NCBI GenBank assembly: GCA_946404215.1
Contig: CAMJCT010000005.1
Location: 1 to 64,000, forward strand
Direction: 5' to 3'
DNA from: an uncultured Clostridium sp.
Lineage (GTDB): Bacteria > Bacillota > Clostridia > TANB77 > CAG-508
Length of the DNA stretch: 64,000 bases
A program made the position numbers and the translations under genes. This document shows positions 34,074-44,307 of this stretch, one piece after another. The notes beneath the pieces were generated by a model, which worked only from the letters and a program-made list of their open reading frames with translations, did no database searches and had not been told where the DNA came from. Position 1 is the stretch's first letter; the number at the start of each line of letters is the position of its first letter.

Positions 34074-35660
34074 ATGCAAGAGAAAAAAGGATATGTAAGT
34101 TTTGTTCTTCATGCTCATCTTCCATTTATACATCATCCAGAAAGCGATGATTATTTAGAAGAATCTTGGCTATATGAGGCTATATCTGAAACTTATATTC
34201 CATTATTAACAAATTTTCAAAAATTAGTAGAAGAAGGAGTTAACTTTAGAATTACTATGTCTATGACTCCTCCTTTACTTTCTATGTTAGATAATAAATT
34301 ACTACAAAGGAAATATATAAAATATTTAAAAAAGCTGATTGAATTATCAAAAAAAGAAATAAAAAGAACAGCTAATGATGAAAGATTAAATAAACTTTCT
34401 CATTATTATTATGACCGCTACTCTAATGACTTACATTTATTTAAAGATATATATAATTGTAACTTAATTGAAGCATTTAAACATTTTCAAGATATTGGAG
34501 TTTTAGAAATAATTACTTGCGGTGCAACACATGGGTATTTTCCAATTTTATATATTAATGAAAAAACAGTAAAAGCCCAAATAGCTGTTGGTGTTCAAAC
34601 TTATGAAAGATATTTTGGAAAAAAGCCTCGTGGAATCTGGCTTCCTGAATGTGGATATATTCCAGAAGCCGATAAATATTTAAAAGAATTTGGAATTGAA
34701 TATATTATTACTGAATCTCATGGAGTTCTATACGCCAATCCTACTCCTATTTATGGTACGTTTGCACCTATAGTTTCACCAGAAGGAATTGTTGCTTTTG
34801 GACGTGATATGGAATCTTCAAGACAAGTTTGGAGTTCTATAAATGGTTACCCTGGAGATTATAATTACAGAGAATTCTATCGTGACATTGGATATGAAGC
34901 TGATTACGAATACATTAAACCATATATTGCTCACAATGGAGTTAGAGTTCATACTGGTATAAAATATTATAGAATAACAGGAAAAAGTGATTTTAAAGAC
35001 TACTATAATATACAGTGGGCTAAAGACTCTGCAGAAATGCAAGCAGGTCACTTTCTAGATAGTAGAACCAACCAAATAGAAAATCTTTCACAAAATATGG
35101 ATACCCCACCAATTATTCTTTGCCCTTATGATGCAGAGCTTTATGGTCATTGGTGGTATGAAGGTCCTTATTGGTTATATATATTATTTAAAAAGATTTA
35201 TTATGATGATTGCAATTTTCAACTAATAACTCCTTCTGAATATATTGATAAATATCCAAATATACAGGTTTCTTCACCTTGCCGTTCAAGTTGGGGCGCC
35301 AATGGCTATAGCGAAGTATGGCTAAACCCAACCAATGATTACGCTCACAGGCATTTGCATGTTGCAGGTGATAGAATGTGTGAACTTGCCCAACTTTACC
35401 CTAATGCAAAAGGTCTAAAGAAAAAAGCTTTAAACCAATGTGCAAGAGAGCTTCTCCTTGCTCAGAGTAGTGATTGGTTATTTATAATTACCAATGGAAC
35501 TATGGTTGACTACGCAAAAAAAAGAATAAAAGATCATATTGGAAGATTCACAAAACTATATTATCAAATAAAGGATAATTCTATAGATGAAGAATATTTA
35601 AAAGATATTTCTAAAAAAGATTGTGTTTTTCCAGATATTGATTATATGTTATATTATTAA
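34074..35660 (+). CDS. GH57 1,4-alpha-glucan branching enzyme-like protein
   Basis: A 528-residue GH57/DUF1957 protein. GYVSFVLHAHLPFIHHPESD is the N-terminal catalytic barrel opening; GIWLPECGYIPEADKYLKEF contains the catalytic Glu and ILCPYDAELYGHWWYEGP the catalytic Asp. The C-terminal helices (SWGANGYSEVWLNPTNDYAH and RELLLAQSSDWLFIITNGTM) are typical of the branching-enzyme subgroup. It makes alpha-1,6 branches in glycogen. AGGAG in front of ATG 34074; forms a unit with the DUF4912 gene. Confidence 0.92.
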   Translation: MQEKKGYVSFVLHAHLPFIHHPESDDYLEESWLYEAISETYIPLLTNFQKLVEEGVNFRITMSMTPPLLSMLDNKLLQRKYIKYLKKLIELSKKEIKRTANDERLNKLSHYYYDRYSNDLHLFKDIYNCNLIEAFKHFQDIGVLEIITCGATHGYFPILYINEKTVKAQIAVGVQTYERYFGKKPRGIWLPECGYIPEADKYLKEFGIEYIITESHGVLYANPTPIYGTFAPIVSPEGIVAFGRDMESSRQVWSSINGYPGDYNYREFYRDIGYEADYEYIKPYIAHNGVRVHTGIKYYRITGKSDFKDYYNIQWAKDSAEMQAGHFLDSRTNQIENLSQNMDTPPIILCPYDAELYGHWWYEGPYWLYILFKKIYYDDCNFQLITPSEYIDKYPNIQVSSPCRSSWGANGYSEVWLNPTNDYAHRHLHVAGDRMCELAQLYPNAKGLKKKALNQCARELLLAQSSDWLFIITNGTMVDYAKKRIKDHIGRFTKLYYQIKDNSIDEEYLKDISKKDCVFPDIDYMLYY

Positions 35661-35683
35661 ATAATTATTATTTACATCACTAT

Positions 35684-35728
35684 AAAAAAGTTACCACAAA
35701 GTAAATATCTTGTGGCAACTTTTTTTTA
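35684..35728 (+). terminator. Terminator after the GH57 gene
   Basis: AAAAAAGTTACCACAA pairs with TTGTGGCAACTTTTTTT, followed by a T run, 24 bp after the GH57 stop. Confidence 0.85.
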
Positions 35729-35800
35729 TATGCATACTATAATGTATAAGTTTTGAAAATTTAGTAGATACTAGTTTTGTTAGAAAGGGGATTTTTTCGT

Positions 35801-36653
35801 ATGAAATCACTATGTATAAAAACAAATGATTCTAATGTTCTAGATTATCTATTAAATGAATTTAAAAATTGTAACTTAAAAGACATGTGCTTTAGTGAAA
35901 ATGAATTTAAAAACTATAAAAACATAATAATTCACTACACTCGGTAATTGTATTGATGATTTTTATTCAAAAATAAGCTCTATATTATGCTATTTTATTT
36001 TAGATATAGAAGAAGAAAAAATATTAAAAAAAATTATATCTCAAAACTACTTTTATTTTGACTTTTCAGAAAAAAATAAAATTCTATCTAATTGCTTTAA
36101 CATTATGGCAGATGAATATCCCATTGAATTTGATAAAAAATTTAATATATTATATAACAGTTTTTATAATTATTTATCTTCAAATAAAAATCTATTATTA
36201 GAAGGTTTTATTAATTTTAGATTAAAAAAATATTTTAATCTACTAGATAACACTTTAAATGAAGCAGTTAATCAATTTATAATAGAAAAAGAATATTTAG
36301 AATTCATTTCACTATTAAAAATGTATATTAATTCTCATCCTACCGGATTTGACACCGTTCATCTAATATATTCCTCTTCTGAATCGATTTTGCTAGATAT
36401 AAAACAAAATGTAATCATTAGTACAGATAATATTTTAAAAGCAAAATTTTTAAGCGATATTTCTTTTTCTTCAAATGATTATACCTTGAACACTCTATTA
36501 AACCTTTTACCTAAAAAAATTCATATACATTTGGCTAATAACCATATAGATGAATTTATAAATACTCTCAAACTTATATTTGAAAATAGAATCCAAATAT
36601 GCACTGAATGTGATATTTGCAAATCATATAAAATTTCGAAAGGATGTTTTTAG
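35801..36653 (+). CDS. ytxC: YtxC-like sporulation protein with a C-GGT +1 frameshift site
   Basis: About 283 residues when read through. ATG 35801 follows AAAGGGG and reads MKSLCIKTNDSNVLDYLLNE to IIIHYT, where CGG (35942-35944) is followed at once by AAT so the zero frame is ACT CGG TAA, a stop. Skipping the C gives HYTGNCIDDFYSKISSILCY and then a continuous frame to LLPKKIHIHLANNHIDEFIN and ECDICKSYKISKGCF. H-Y-T-G is a conserved YtxC segment, and the C-terminal domain (36105 on) is the YtxC family. Function in sporulation is unknown. Confidence 0.85.
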
Positions 36654-36684
36654 GTGTTTTTAGGGACACCTTCCAAAAGCATCC

Positions 36685-37617
36685 TCATATTGCTGCATTA
36701 ATTCCTTTTGATACAATATCTTTCATATTTTCAATTAAATCATCAATCTCTTTTGGCGTTACTATTAAGTTATAATCTTTAGGCAGAAGTACCTCTTTTA
36801 TTTCTTCATAATTGTCTTCTTGTTTCAAATTATTTAAATAATCATTTGACATTGCTTTTTCTTGTAATTTTTCAATAAACAAATCTAAACTATCATTTAC
36901 TAGGACTGCTGTTTCAACAACTGTTGGAATTCCAATTGCAATGACAGGAATTCCCAAAGTATCCTTACTTACCTCACTTCTTATATTTCCTACTCCTGCA
37001 CCTGGAACAATTCCTGTATCTGATATTTGAACAGTACTACTAATTCTTTCTATACTTCTAGATGCTAATGCATCTATCACTATTAGTAATTTTGGTTTCA
37101 CAGTATCTACTATACCTTTCAAAATTTCCACTGTTTCTATTCCTGTTGTTCCTAATACTCCTGGCGACACAGCCGAAATTTCTCTAGTTCCTTCTTCTAC
37201 ATATTGAGGTAAATACTTTATTATATGTCTTGTTACTTCTATCTCGTTTATTACTTTTGGTCCTAAACTATCTGGGGTAACATATATATTTCCAAGCCCA
37301 ACTACAAGGATTTCTCCTTGGGTATCAACATGTAAATCTACTATTACTTTTAATTCCTTTGCTAAAATTTCTGCTGCTTTATCTATTTCTTCTTCCTGCG
37401 CTATTTTTAATTTTTTTATATCTATTGTTATATAATTTCCTATAGGCTTTCCTATTGCTCTTTCTCCATTCTCGTTTGTTATTTTTACTCTTTCAACTTT
37501 TATATTTTCATCTATATTTTCCTTATTTGCCTCAATTCCATCTATTTGCTCCAATTTATTTGCTTTTTGATAAATTTCTCTTCTTTCAGATGCTAAATCT
37601 GTTCTAAAATTATACAT
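36685..37617 (-). CDS. gpr: Germination protease GPR
   Basis: A 310-residue GPR. MYNFRTDLASERREI is the N-terminus with the autocleaved propeptide region, and VVGLGNIYVTPDSLGPKVIN, ISAVSPGVLGTTGIETVEIL and VIDALASRSIERISSTVQIS are conserved catalytic-core segments. It degrades small acid-soluble spore proteins at germination. The ATG has GGAGG 5 bp upstream, and that site lies within the 3' arm of the hairpin at 37621-37658. Confidence 0.96.
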   Translation of the reverse strand: MYNFRTDLASERREIYQKANKLEQIDGIEANKENIDENIKVERVKITNENGERAIGKPIGNYITIDIKKLKIAQEEEIDKAAEILAKELKVIVDLHVDTQGEILVVGLGNIYVTPDSLGPKVINEIEVTRHIIKYLPQYVEEGTREISAVSPGVLGTTGIETVEILKGIVDTVKPKLLIVIDALASRSIERISSTVQISDTGIVPGAGVGNIRSEVSKDTLGIPVIAIGIPTVVETAVLVNDSLDLFIEKLQEKAMSNDYLNNLKQEDNYEEIKEVLLPKDYNLIVTPKEIDDLIENMKDIVSKGINAAI

Positions 37618-37620
37618 AAA

Positions 37621-37658
37621 AACCTCCGAATAATATTTTTATATATTATTTGGAGGTT
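37621..37658 (-). promoter_or_regulatory. gpr: Hairpin that buries the gpr Shine-Dalgarno
   Basis: AACCTCC (37658-37652) pairs with GGAGGTT (37627-37621), with AATAAT/ATTATT extending the stem. The GGAGG is the gpr ribosome site, followed by TTTTT and ATG. It could act as a uvrA terminator with a T run, as a translational block, or both. Confidence 0.6.
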
Positions 37659-37750
37659 TATTAATTCTTATTCATTATAATACCTATAATTTAATCTTTT
37701 AATAATTTATTTTTTATAAATACTATATTTTAAATCTGTTATACAAAAAA

Positions 37751-40582
37751 TTATGCTAAATATTTTTTTAAAAACTCACCTGTATGACTTCTTTCATTTT
37801 TGCAAATTTGTTCTGGTGATCCGTACTGCTATAACTTCTCCTCCGTTGTCTCCACCTTCTGGACCCAAATCTACAACATGATCACATGTTTTTATTAAAT
37901 CTAAATTATGCTCAATAACAATTATTGTATTACCTGTGTCTACCAATCTTTGTAAAATATCAACTAATCTATGAACATCTGCAATATGAAGACCTGTTGT
38001 TGGTTCATCTAAAATATATAACGTTTTTCCTGTTGCTTTTTTAGATAATTCTGTTGCAAGCTTTACTCTTTGTGCTTCTCCTCCAGATAAAGTTGTTGAT
38101 GGTTGACCGTAATTTAATATAACCAAGCCCTACATCATATAAAGTCTGAATTTTTTGTTTTATTTTAGGAATTTTATCAAAAAATTGCAAGGCTTCTTCA
38201 ACTGTCATATCTAAAACATCTGCAATTGTTTTCCCCTTATATTTTACTTCTAATGTTTCACGGTTATATCTTTTTCCTCTACATACTTCACAAGGTACAT
38301 AAATATCTGGTAAAAAATGCATTTCAATTTTATGAACTCCATCTCCATTACAACTTTCACACCTTCCACCTGCAACATTAAAACTAAACCTTCCCTTTTC
38401 ATATCCACGTATTTTAGCTTCTTCAGTCATTGCAAATATTTCTCTTATTGTATCAAATACTCCTGTATATGTTGCTGGATTTGAGCGAGGTGTTCTCCCT
38501 ATTGGTGATTGATCTATATTAATTATTTTATCAATATTTTCTAATCCTTTTACAGCTTTGCATTTTCCTGGTTTTTCATTTGAACCATTCAATTCTTTTG
38601 CAATTGTTTTATATAAAACCTCATTAACTAAAGTTGATTTTCCCGAACCAGAAACACCTGTAACGCAAGTAAAAAGACCTAGAGGAAATTTAACACTTAT
38701 ATTTTTTAAATTATTTTCTACTGCTCCTTGTACTTCAATTACTTTGGATTTTACCTGTTTTCTTCTTGTTTTTGGAACAGAAATTCTCTTCCCTCCACTT
38801 AAATATTGACCAGTAATAGAATTCTCTACAAGTTTTACTTCTTCTGCTGTTCCGCTGTGCCATAACTTGTCCGCCATGAACACCAGCACCTGGACCAATA
38901 TCTATAATTTGGTCTGCTGCATACATTGTATCTTCATCATGTTCTACTACTAAAAGTGTATTACCCAAATCTCTTAATTTTTTTAAGGTTGCAAGTAACT
39001 TATCGTTATCTTTTTGATGTAGCCCAATACTAGGCTCATCTAATATATACAAAACACCTGTTAATCCAGAACCAATTTGTGTAGCCAAACGAATCCTTTG
39101 CGCTTCTCCACCAGACAATGTTCCGCTACTTCTTGAAAGAGTTAAATATTCTAATCCTACATCCATTAAAAATTGAAGTCTTTGATTAATCTCTTTTAAA
39201 ATCAACTCTGAAATCATAGCTTGAGTTCTACTTAGCTCTAAATTTTTCAAATATTCTTTTATTTTATTTATTGGCATATCTGTTAATTCATTTATGTTCT
39301 TATCTCCAACTTTAATTGATAAAATCTCTGGTTTTAATCTTGCTCCTTTGCAAGAATGACATGGGGCATTGCTCATATACATTTCATAAAAGTCCCTCAT
39401 TCCTTGAGATTTAGTTTCTCTGTGCCTTCTATCTAAAGTTGGAATTACTCCTTCAAATGGTGCAGAAAATTTTCTAGTTCCTATATATGATTTATATTCA
39501 AAATCTATTTCTTCACTTCCCGTACCATATAAAATTTTTTCCATAAAATCACGTGGCAAATCTTTTATTTTTTTGTTTTTTATTTCAACTCCATAGTGCC
39601 TAGCAACACTCTCGAAATACATTTTAGCCATAGTATCGCCTTTTTTCATGGTACTTGCACCGAAAGCTTTTATTCCATCATATAATGTTTTATTCTTATC
39701 TGGAACAATTAAATCTTCATCAATTTTCATTAAATATCCTATACCTGTACATTCTGGACATGCCCCAAATGGGTTATTAAATGAAAACATTCTTGGAGTT
39801 AATTCTGGAAAGCTAAAACCACAATCTGGACAAGCATAATTACAGCTATATAATACTGGTTTCTGTCCAATAATATCTATTAAAACTAAATTATCTGCAT
39901 GTTTTAAAGCAACTTCTACAGATTCTGTTAATCTACTAATTATTTCTTGCTTAATTACTAATCTATCAACAACTAGCTCTATTTCATGTTTTTTCTTTCT
40001 GTCAATTTCTATATCATCTGAAAGTTCATAAACTTCGCCATCAATTCTAACTCTAACAAAACCATCTTTTTGATATCCTTCTAACTGTTTGGTATACTCT
40101 CCTTTACGACCTCTTACAACTGGTGCTAGAACCTGTATTTTAGTACCTTCTGGCAAGCTCATAATACTATCTATGATTTGGTCTATAGTTTGCTTTTCAA
40201 TCTTTTTATGGCAATTTGGACAATATGGAACACCAATTCTTGCATACAAAAGACGAATATAATCATAAATCTCTGTAACTGTTCCAACAGTGGAACGAGG
40301 ATTCTTTGAAGTAGTCTTTTGATCAATTGAAATTGCTGGAGAAAGCCCATCAATTCTTTCAACATCTGGTTTTTCCATTAACCCTAAAAATTGCCTAGCA
40401 TAAGAAGATAAACTTTCCACATATCTTCTTTGCCCCTCAGCATAAAGCGTATCAAAAGCCAAACTAGATTTACCCGAACCAGAAAGACCTGTAATAACAA
40501 CCAATTTATCTCTTGGAATTTCTAAATTTATATTTTTTAAATTGTGTTCTTTTGCACCTTTTATTATTATTTTATCATTCAT
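37751..40582 (-). CDS. uvrA: UvrA excinuclease subunit with three +1 frameshift sites
   Basis: Excision-repair ATPase, about 943 residues once three single Cs are skipped. [20 protein letters not shown] starts (ATG 40582, AGGAGAAAGG upstream), [20 protein letters not shown] is Walker A 1 and [16 protein letters not shown] the first signature. Site 1, MAQ-C-GGA-ACA (ccg 38852-38854), leads into [40 protein letters not shown] is Walker A 2. Site 2, IKL-C-GGT-CAA (38107-38109), leads into [20 protein letters not shown]. Site 3, IAV-C-GGA-TCA (37821-37823), gives the last 23 residues [20 protein letters not shown] and YLA. Zinc sites CPNCHKK, CPDCG and CESCNGDG with CEVCRG are intact. Confidence 0.93.
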
Positions 40583-40619
40583 ACCTTTCTCCTGCCATGG
40601 GGACGGTCCTTTTGGCAAT

Positions 40620-42281
40620 TTAAAATATTCCCACAATATTTCCGTTTTTATCAATATCTATATTTTCTGCTGCAGGTACTTTTGGAAGTCCTGGCATTGT
40701 CATTATTTTTCCTGCAAGCACAACTATGAATCCCGCTCCTGCTTTTACCTCTACATCTCTTACTGTTATTTTGTATGTATCTTTACATTCTAAGTTTTTT
40801 GGATCATCAGAAAATGAATATTGTGTTTTTGCTATACATATAGGCATTTCCCCATAACCTAGTTCTTCTATTTTTTTTATTTCAGCTAATGCTTTTTCAG
40901 AATACTCTACCCCTTCTGCTCCATATATTTTTGTTGATACTTTTTCAATTTTAGTTTTAATATCATCTTCTAGTTCATACATATAATTTAAATTTTCGAT
41001 TTCTTCTACCAATTTTACAAGTTTTGTTGCTATATCTTTTGCTCCGTCTCCTCCTTTTGCCCATCCTTCTACTAAACTTAAAGAAACCCCTTTTTCTTTT
41101 AGCTTTTCTTTTAGAAATTCTATTTCATTTTCTGAATCTTGTATATAATGATTTATTGCAACAATAACATTTAATCCAAATTTATTTTTTAAATTATCTA
41201 TATGTCTATATAAATTATCGATTCCTTTCTCTAACCCTTCAATATTTTCTTCAAAAATTTTTTCTTTTTCTATTCCTCCATGATATTTAATTGCTTTCAT
41301 TGTTGCAACCAATACCACTGCATCTGGCTTCAACCCTGTCTTTCTACATTTTATATCTAAAAACTTTTCAGCACCCAAATCTGCACCAAATCCTGCTTCT
41401 GATACTACATAGTCTCCCAATTTTAAAGCCAACTTTGTTGCTCTAATACTATTACATCCATGTGCTATATTTGCAAATGGCCCACCATGAATAATTGCTG
41501 GCGTATGTTCTAAAGTTTGAACTAAATTAGGCTTTATTGCATCTTTTAATAAAACTGCCATTGCTCCTTGTGCTTTTAAATCTTTACAATAAAGAGGTTC
41601 TCCGTCTCTATTATATCCTATCAAAATATTTCCTAATCTTTCTTTTAAATCCTCTATATCTTCTGATAAACAAACAATAGCCATTATTTCAGATGCAACA
41701 GAAATATCAAATTTATCCATTCTTGGAACTATCTTGCTCTCACCAGATAAACCTGTTTCTATTTCTCTTAATTGTCTATCATTTAAATCCATGCATCTCT
41801 TCCAAACAATTTTTTCAAATTTCAAATTATTGCCAAAATATATATGATTGTCTATGATTGCAGATAGTAAATTATTTGCAGCTGTAATTGCGTGAATATC
41901 TCCTGTAAAATGTAAATTAATATCTTCCATAGGAGCTACTTGAACCTTTCCTCCTCCTGTTGCTCCACCTTTTATTCCAAAAACGGGTCCTAAAGATGGC
42001 TCCCTCAATGCTAACACAGCATTTTTACCAATTTTCCTTAATCCATCTGCTATAGATATAGAAATAGTTGTTTTTCCCTCACCCAAAGGAGTTGGGCTTA
42101 TTGCGGTTACAAGTATTAGTTTTCCATTTTCATTCCTTTCAACTTTTTTAAAAACCTCATCTGATATTTTTGCTTTATACTTACCATATTGCTCGATATC
42201 ATCTTCTTGTATTCCTAATTTTTGTGCTATATCTACTATTTTTTTTAATTTTGTATTTCTTGCTATTTCTATATCAGTCAT
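40620..42281 (-). CDS. fhs: Formate-tetrahydrofolate ligase
   Basis: A 553-residue enzyme that joins formate and THF with ATP, feeding one-carbon metabolism. ISPTPLGEGKTTISISIADG is the ATP-binding loop, LREPSLGPVFGIKGGATGGG and NNLLSAIIDNHIYFGNNLKF are family hallmarks, and GYGEMPICIAKTQYSFSDDP is the conserved C-terminal segment. Complete. It is 38 bp from the uvrA start, an interval holding GGGGACGGTCC, a motif often repeated in Firmicutes. Confidence 0.97.
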   Translation of the reverse strand: MTDIEIARNTKLKKIVDIAQKLGIQEDDIEQYGKYKAKISDEVFKKVERNENGKLILVTAISPTPLGEGKTTISISIADGLRKIGKNAVLALREPSLGPVFGIKGGATGGGKVQVAPMEDINLHFTGDIHAITAANNLLSAIIDNHIYFGNNLKFEKIVWKRCMDLNDRQLREIETGLSGESKIVPRMDKFDISVASEIMAIVCLSEDIEDLKERLGNILIGYNRDGEPLYCKDLKAQGAMAVLLKDAIKPNLVQTLEHTPAIIHGGPFANIAHGCNSIRATKLALKLGDYVVSEAGFGADLGAEKFLDIKCRKTGLKPDAVVLVATMKAIKYHGGIEKEKIFEENIEGLEKGIDNLYRHIDNLKNKFGLNVIVAINHYIQDSENEIEFLKEKLKEKGVSLSLVEGWAKGGDGAKDIATKLVKLVEEIENLNYMYELEDDIKTKIEKVSTKIYGAEGVEYSEKALAEIKKIEELGYGEMPICIAKTQYSFSDDPKNLECKDTYKITVRDVEVKAGAGFIVVLAGKIMTMPGLPKVPAAENIDIDKNGNIVGIF

Positions 42282-42304
42282 TTTACATTCCTCCTATCAA
42301 ACAA

Positions 42305-42745
42305 TTACACAATTATCCCAACAATTATGCCAATTAAAGCACCTACAAAAACTTGAACTGGAGTATGGCCCAAGACCTCTACCAATTTTTCTGATACTTG
42401 AATTCCTGTTAATCCTGGGGTCTCTACCAATTTATTTAATAATGCCGCCTGCTTTCCTGCAGCTCTCCTAACTCCACAAGCATCATACATTACAACAAAT
42501 GCAAAAATAAAAGATAATGCAAAAACTGCACTATTTATTCCTTCATATTTACCTATTAAAGTAGCCAATCCAGCAACAACTGCTGAATGAGAACTTGGCA
42601 TTCCTCCAGCGCCCATTATTCTTTTAAAATTAAATTTCTTAGTTTTTACTAAATCGTAAATTAATTTAAATAACTGTATTCCAAACCATAAAAAAAATGG
42701 TACATAAATATACTTGTTTTGTACAAATTCCATAAAATAATTCAT
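42305..42745 (-). CDS. Divergent PAP2-family membrane protein (YuiD-like)
   Basis: A 146-residue protein with about four membrane segments. MGAGGMPSSHSAVVAGLATL carries the P-S-S-H-S of the PAP2-like family, and YDACGVRRAAGKQAALLNKL the conserved R-R-A-A-G-x-Q. It is the DUF212/YuiD type; probable membrane phosphatase or relative, substrate unknown. Confidence 0.88.
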   Translation of the reverse strand: MNYFMEFVQNKYIYVPFFLWFGIQLFKLIYDLVKTKKFNFKRIMGAGGMPSSHSAVVAGLATLIGKYEGINSAVFALSFIFAFVVMYDACGVRRAAGKQAALLNKLVETPGLTGIQVSEKLVEVLGHTPVQVFVGALIGIIVGIIV

Positions 42746-42833
42746 TTCCAGTTTTTTCTCCCTTTTATAATTTCATATGTTTACGCCTATAAATTGACAG
42801 TTTACAATATTAATATTTTATTTAGAATTAATA

Positions 42834-43052
42834 TTATTCTGCTTCAAAATCTTCTTCTTGCATTTCTCCATCTTTATTTACTAGCATAGTAATTTTCCTT
42901 TCAGCTTCTTCCAATTCCTTACTACAATTTTTTGAGAGTTTTATTCCTTCCTCAAACTTAGAAACAGAATCTTCTAAATTTAGCTTTCCATTTTCAAGTT
43001 CAGCAACTATTTTTTCTAACTCTTCCATCTGTTCTTCAAAACTCTTTTTCAT
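42834..43052 (-). CDS. xseB: Exodeoxyribonuclease VII small subunit
   Basis: A 72-residue XseB. MKKSFEEQMEELEKIVAELE and KLNLEDSVSKFEEGIKLSKN are the two-helix family pattern. It binds XseA to form ExoVII. The start is ATG 43052, behind GGAAAGG; an upstream in-frame start would overlap xseA. It follows xseA by 25 bp. Confidence 0.95.
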   Translation of the reverse strand: MKKSFEEQMEELEKIVAELENGKLNLEDSVSKFEEGIKLSKNCSKELEEAERKITMLVNKDGEMQEEDFEAE

Positions 43053-43077
43053 AAAAAATATTCCTTTCCATACACTG

Positions 43078-44273
43078 CTACTGTATTTGAGCTTTTTTAT
43101 TACCATCAAATAGCTTAATATTAACTATATCGCCACTTTTTAGTTCTTCTTTACTTTTAATGAATTTACCATCTTTTTCCAATATAGTATAACCTCTAGA
43201 TAATGTCTTTAGCGGACTATACGCATCTAACTTCGCTGTTAATTCTGAAAATTTTGATGTTTCCCTCTCAAACTTTGCCTTAATACTATTTTCTAATTGC
43301 TTTAAATATGTATCTAATTTTATGTAGTTTTCATTAATTCTCCTATTCGGCTCTTTAAATACAAAACTTGAAAGACATTTATCATACCTCAATTTTAAAA
43401 ATTCTATTTTCTTAATTAATGCTTTTCTTAATCTTTCCTGAAAATCAAAAATCTTTTTTTGTATTTCATATATGTCTGCAACAGCAAGTTCAGCAGCTGC
43501 AGACGGAGTTGGCGCCCTCAAATCTGCTACAAAATCGGCTATTGTAAAATCTGTTTCATGTCCCACAGCAGATATTATTGGTATCTCCGAATTGTATATA
43601 CTTTCTGCAACTATTTCCTCATTAAATGGCCATAAATCTTCTAAAGATCCGTCCTCCTCTTGCTAAAATTAATACATCTGCAAGCTTATTTTTATTCATA
43701 TATTCTATACCGTACGCAATTTTTTCCGCTGCACCTTCTCCCTGAACCGGCACTGGAAATAATCTAATATAAACATTTGGGTTTCTTCTTGTAGAAACAT
43801 TAATTATATCTTTTATTACTGCTCCTGTTCCGTGAAGTCAAAACACCAATTACTTTTGGCATAAATGGAATTTTAATTTTATGTTTTTCATCAAATAGTC
43901 CTTTTTCTTCTAATTTGTTCTTTAATTCCTGATATTTAGTATATAAATCCCCTAAGCCATCCTCTTCCATTGCTTGTGCATATATTTGGTATACTCCGTC
44001 TCTTTCAAAAACTGAAACTCCTCCAAATAAAATTACTTTCATTCCATCTTTTGGCATAAATCTCAGCTTTTGAGCATATGATTTAAACATAATACATTTT
44101 ATTAAGCAGTTTTCATCCTTTAATGTAAAATACATATGCCCTGTATAATGATTTTTAAAATTAGAAATTTCACCTTTTACTAAAACATTATTAAGATATT
44201 CATCATTTGCTATTTTTTCTTTTATATATTTATTTAAGTCTGATACAGTTATTGCCATTTCTGCATATTTCAT
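43078..44273 (-). CDS. xseA: Exodeoxyribonuclease VII large subunit with two +1 frameshift sites
   Basis: About 398 residues when read through. [20 protein letters not shown] and [20 protein letters not shown] form the OB-fold domain. Site 1, VLTS-C-GGA-ACA (ccg 43830-43832), leads into [20 protein letters not shown] and [20 protein letters not shown]. Site 2, ARGG-C-GGA-TCT (43649-43651), leads into [20 protein letters not shown] and [20 protein letters not shown]. All of T-S-G-T-G-A, A-R-G-G-G-S and G-H-E-T-D are invariant in XseA, so the skipped C is well supported in both cases. It degrades single-stranded DNA together with XseB. Confidence 0.93.
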
Positions 44274-44307
44274 ATTTTTCACTTTCCTTAAATTTATATA
44301 CTAGTTT

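Noticed and set aside
3960-43832. Explaining the twelve CGG breaks as sequencing error or random pseudogenisation
   Set aside because: Random indels would be mostly A/T-run length changes and would not always be one C before a glycine codon, nor coincide with absence of sense CGG. An error type acting before GG should also hit TGG, AGG and codon-spanning GG, and none do. Raw reads would still be the final test.
3960-43832. Simple codon reassignment of CGG to another amino acid
   Set aside because: Reassignment keeps the frame; here every CGG requires a +1 change to remain in the conserved frame.
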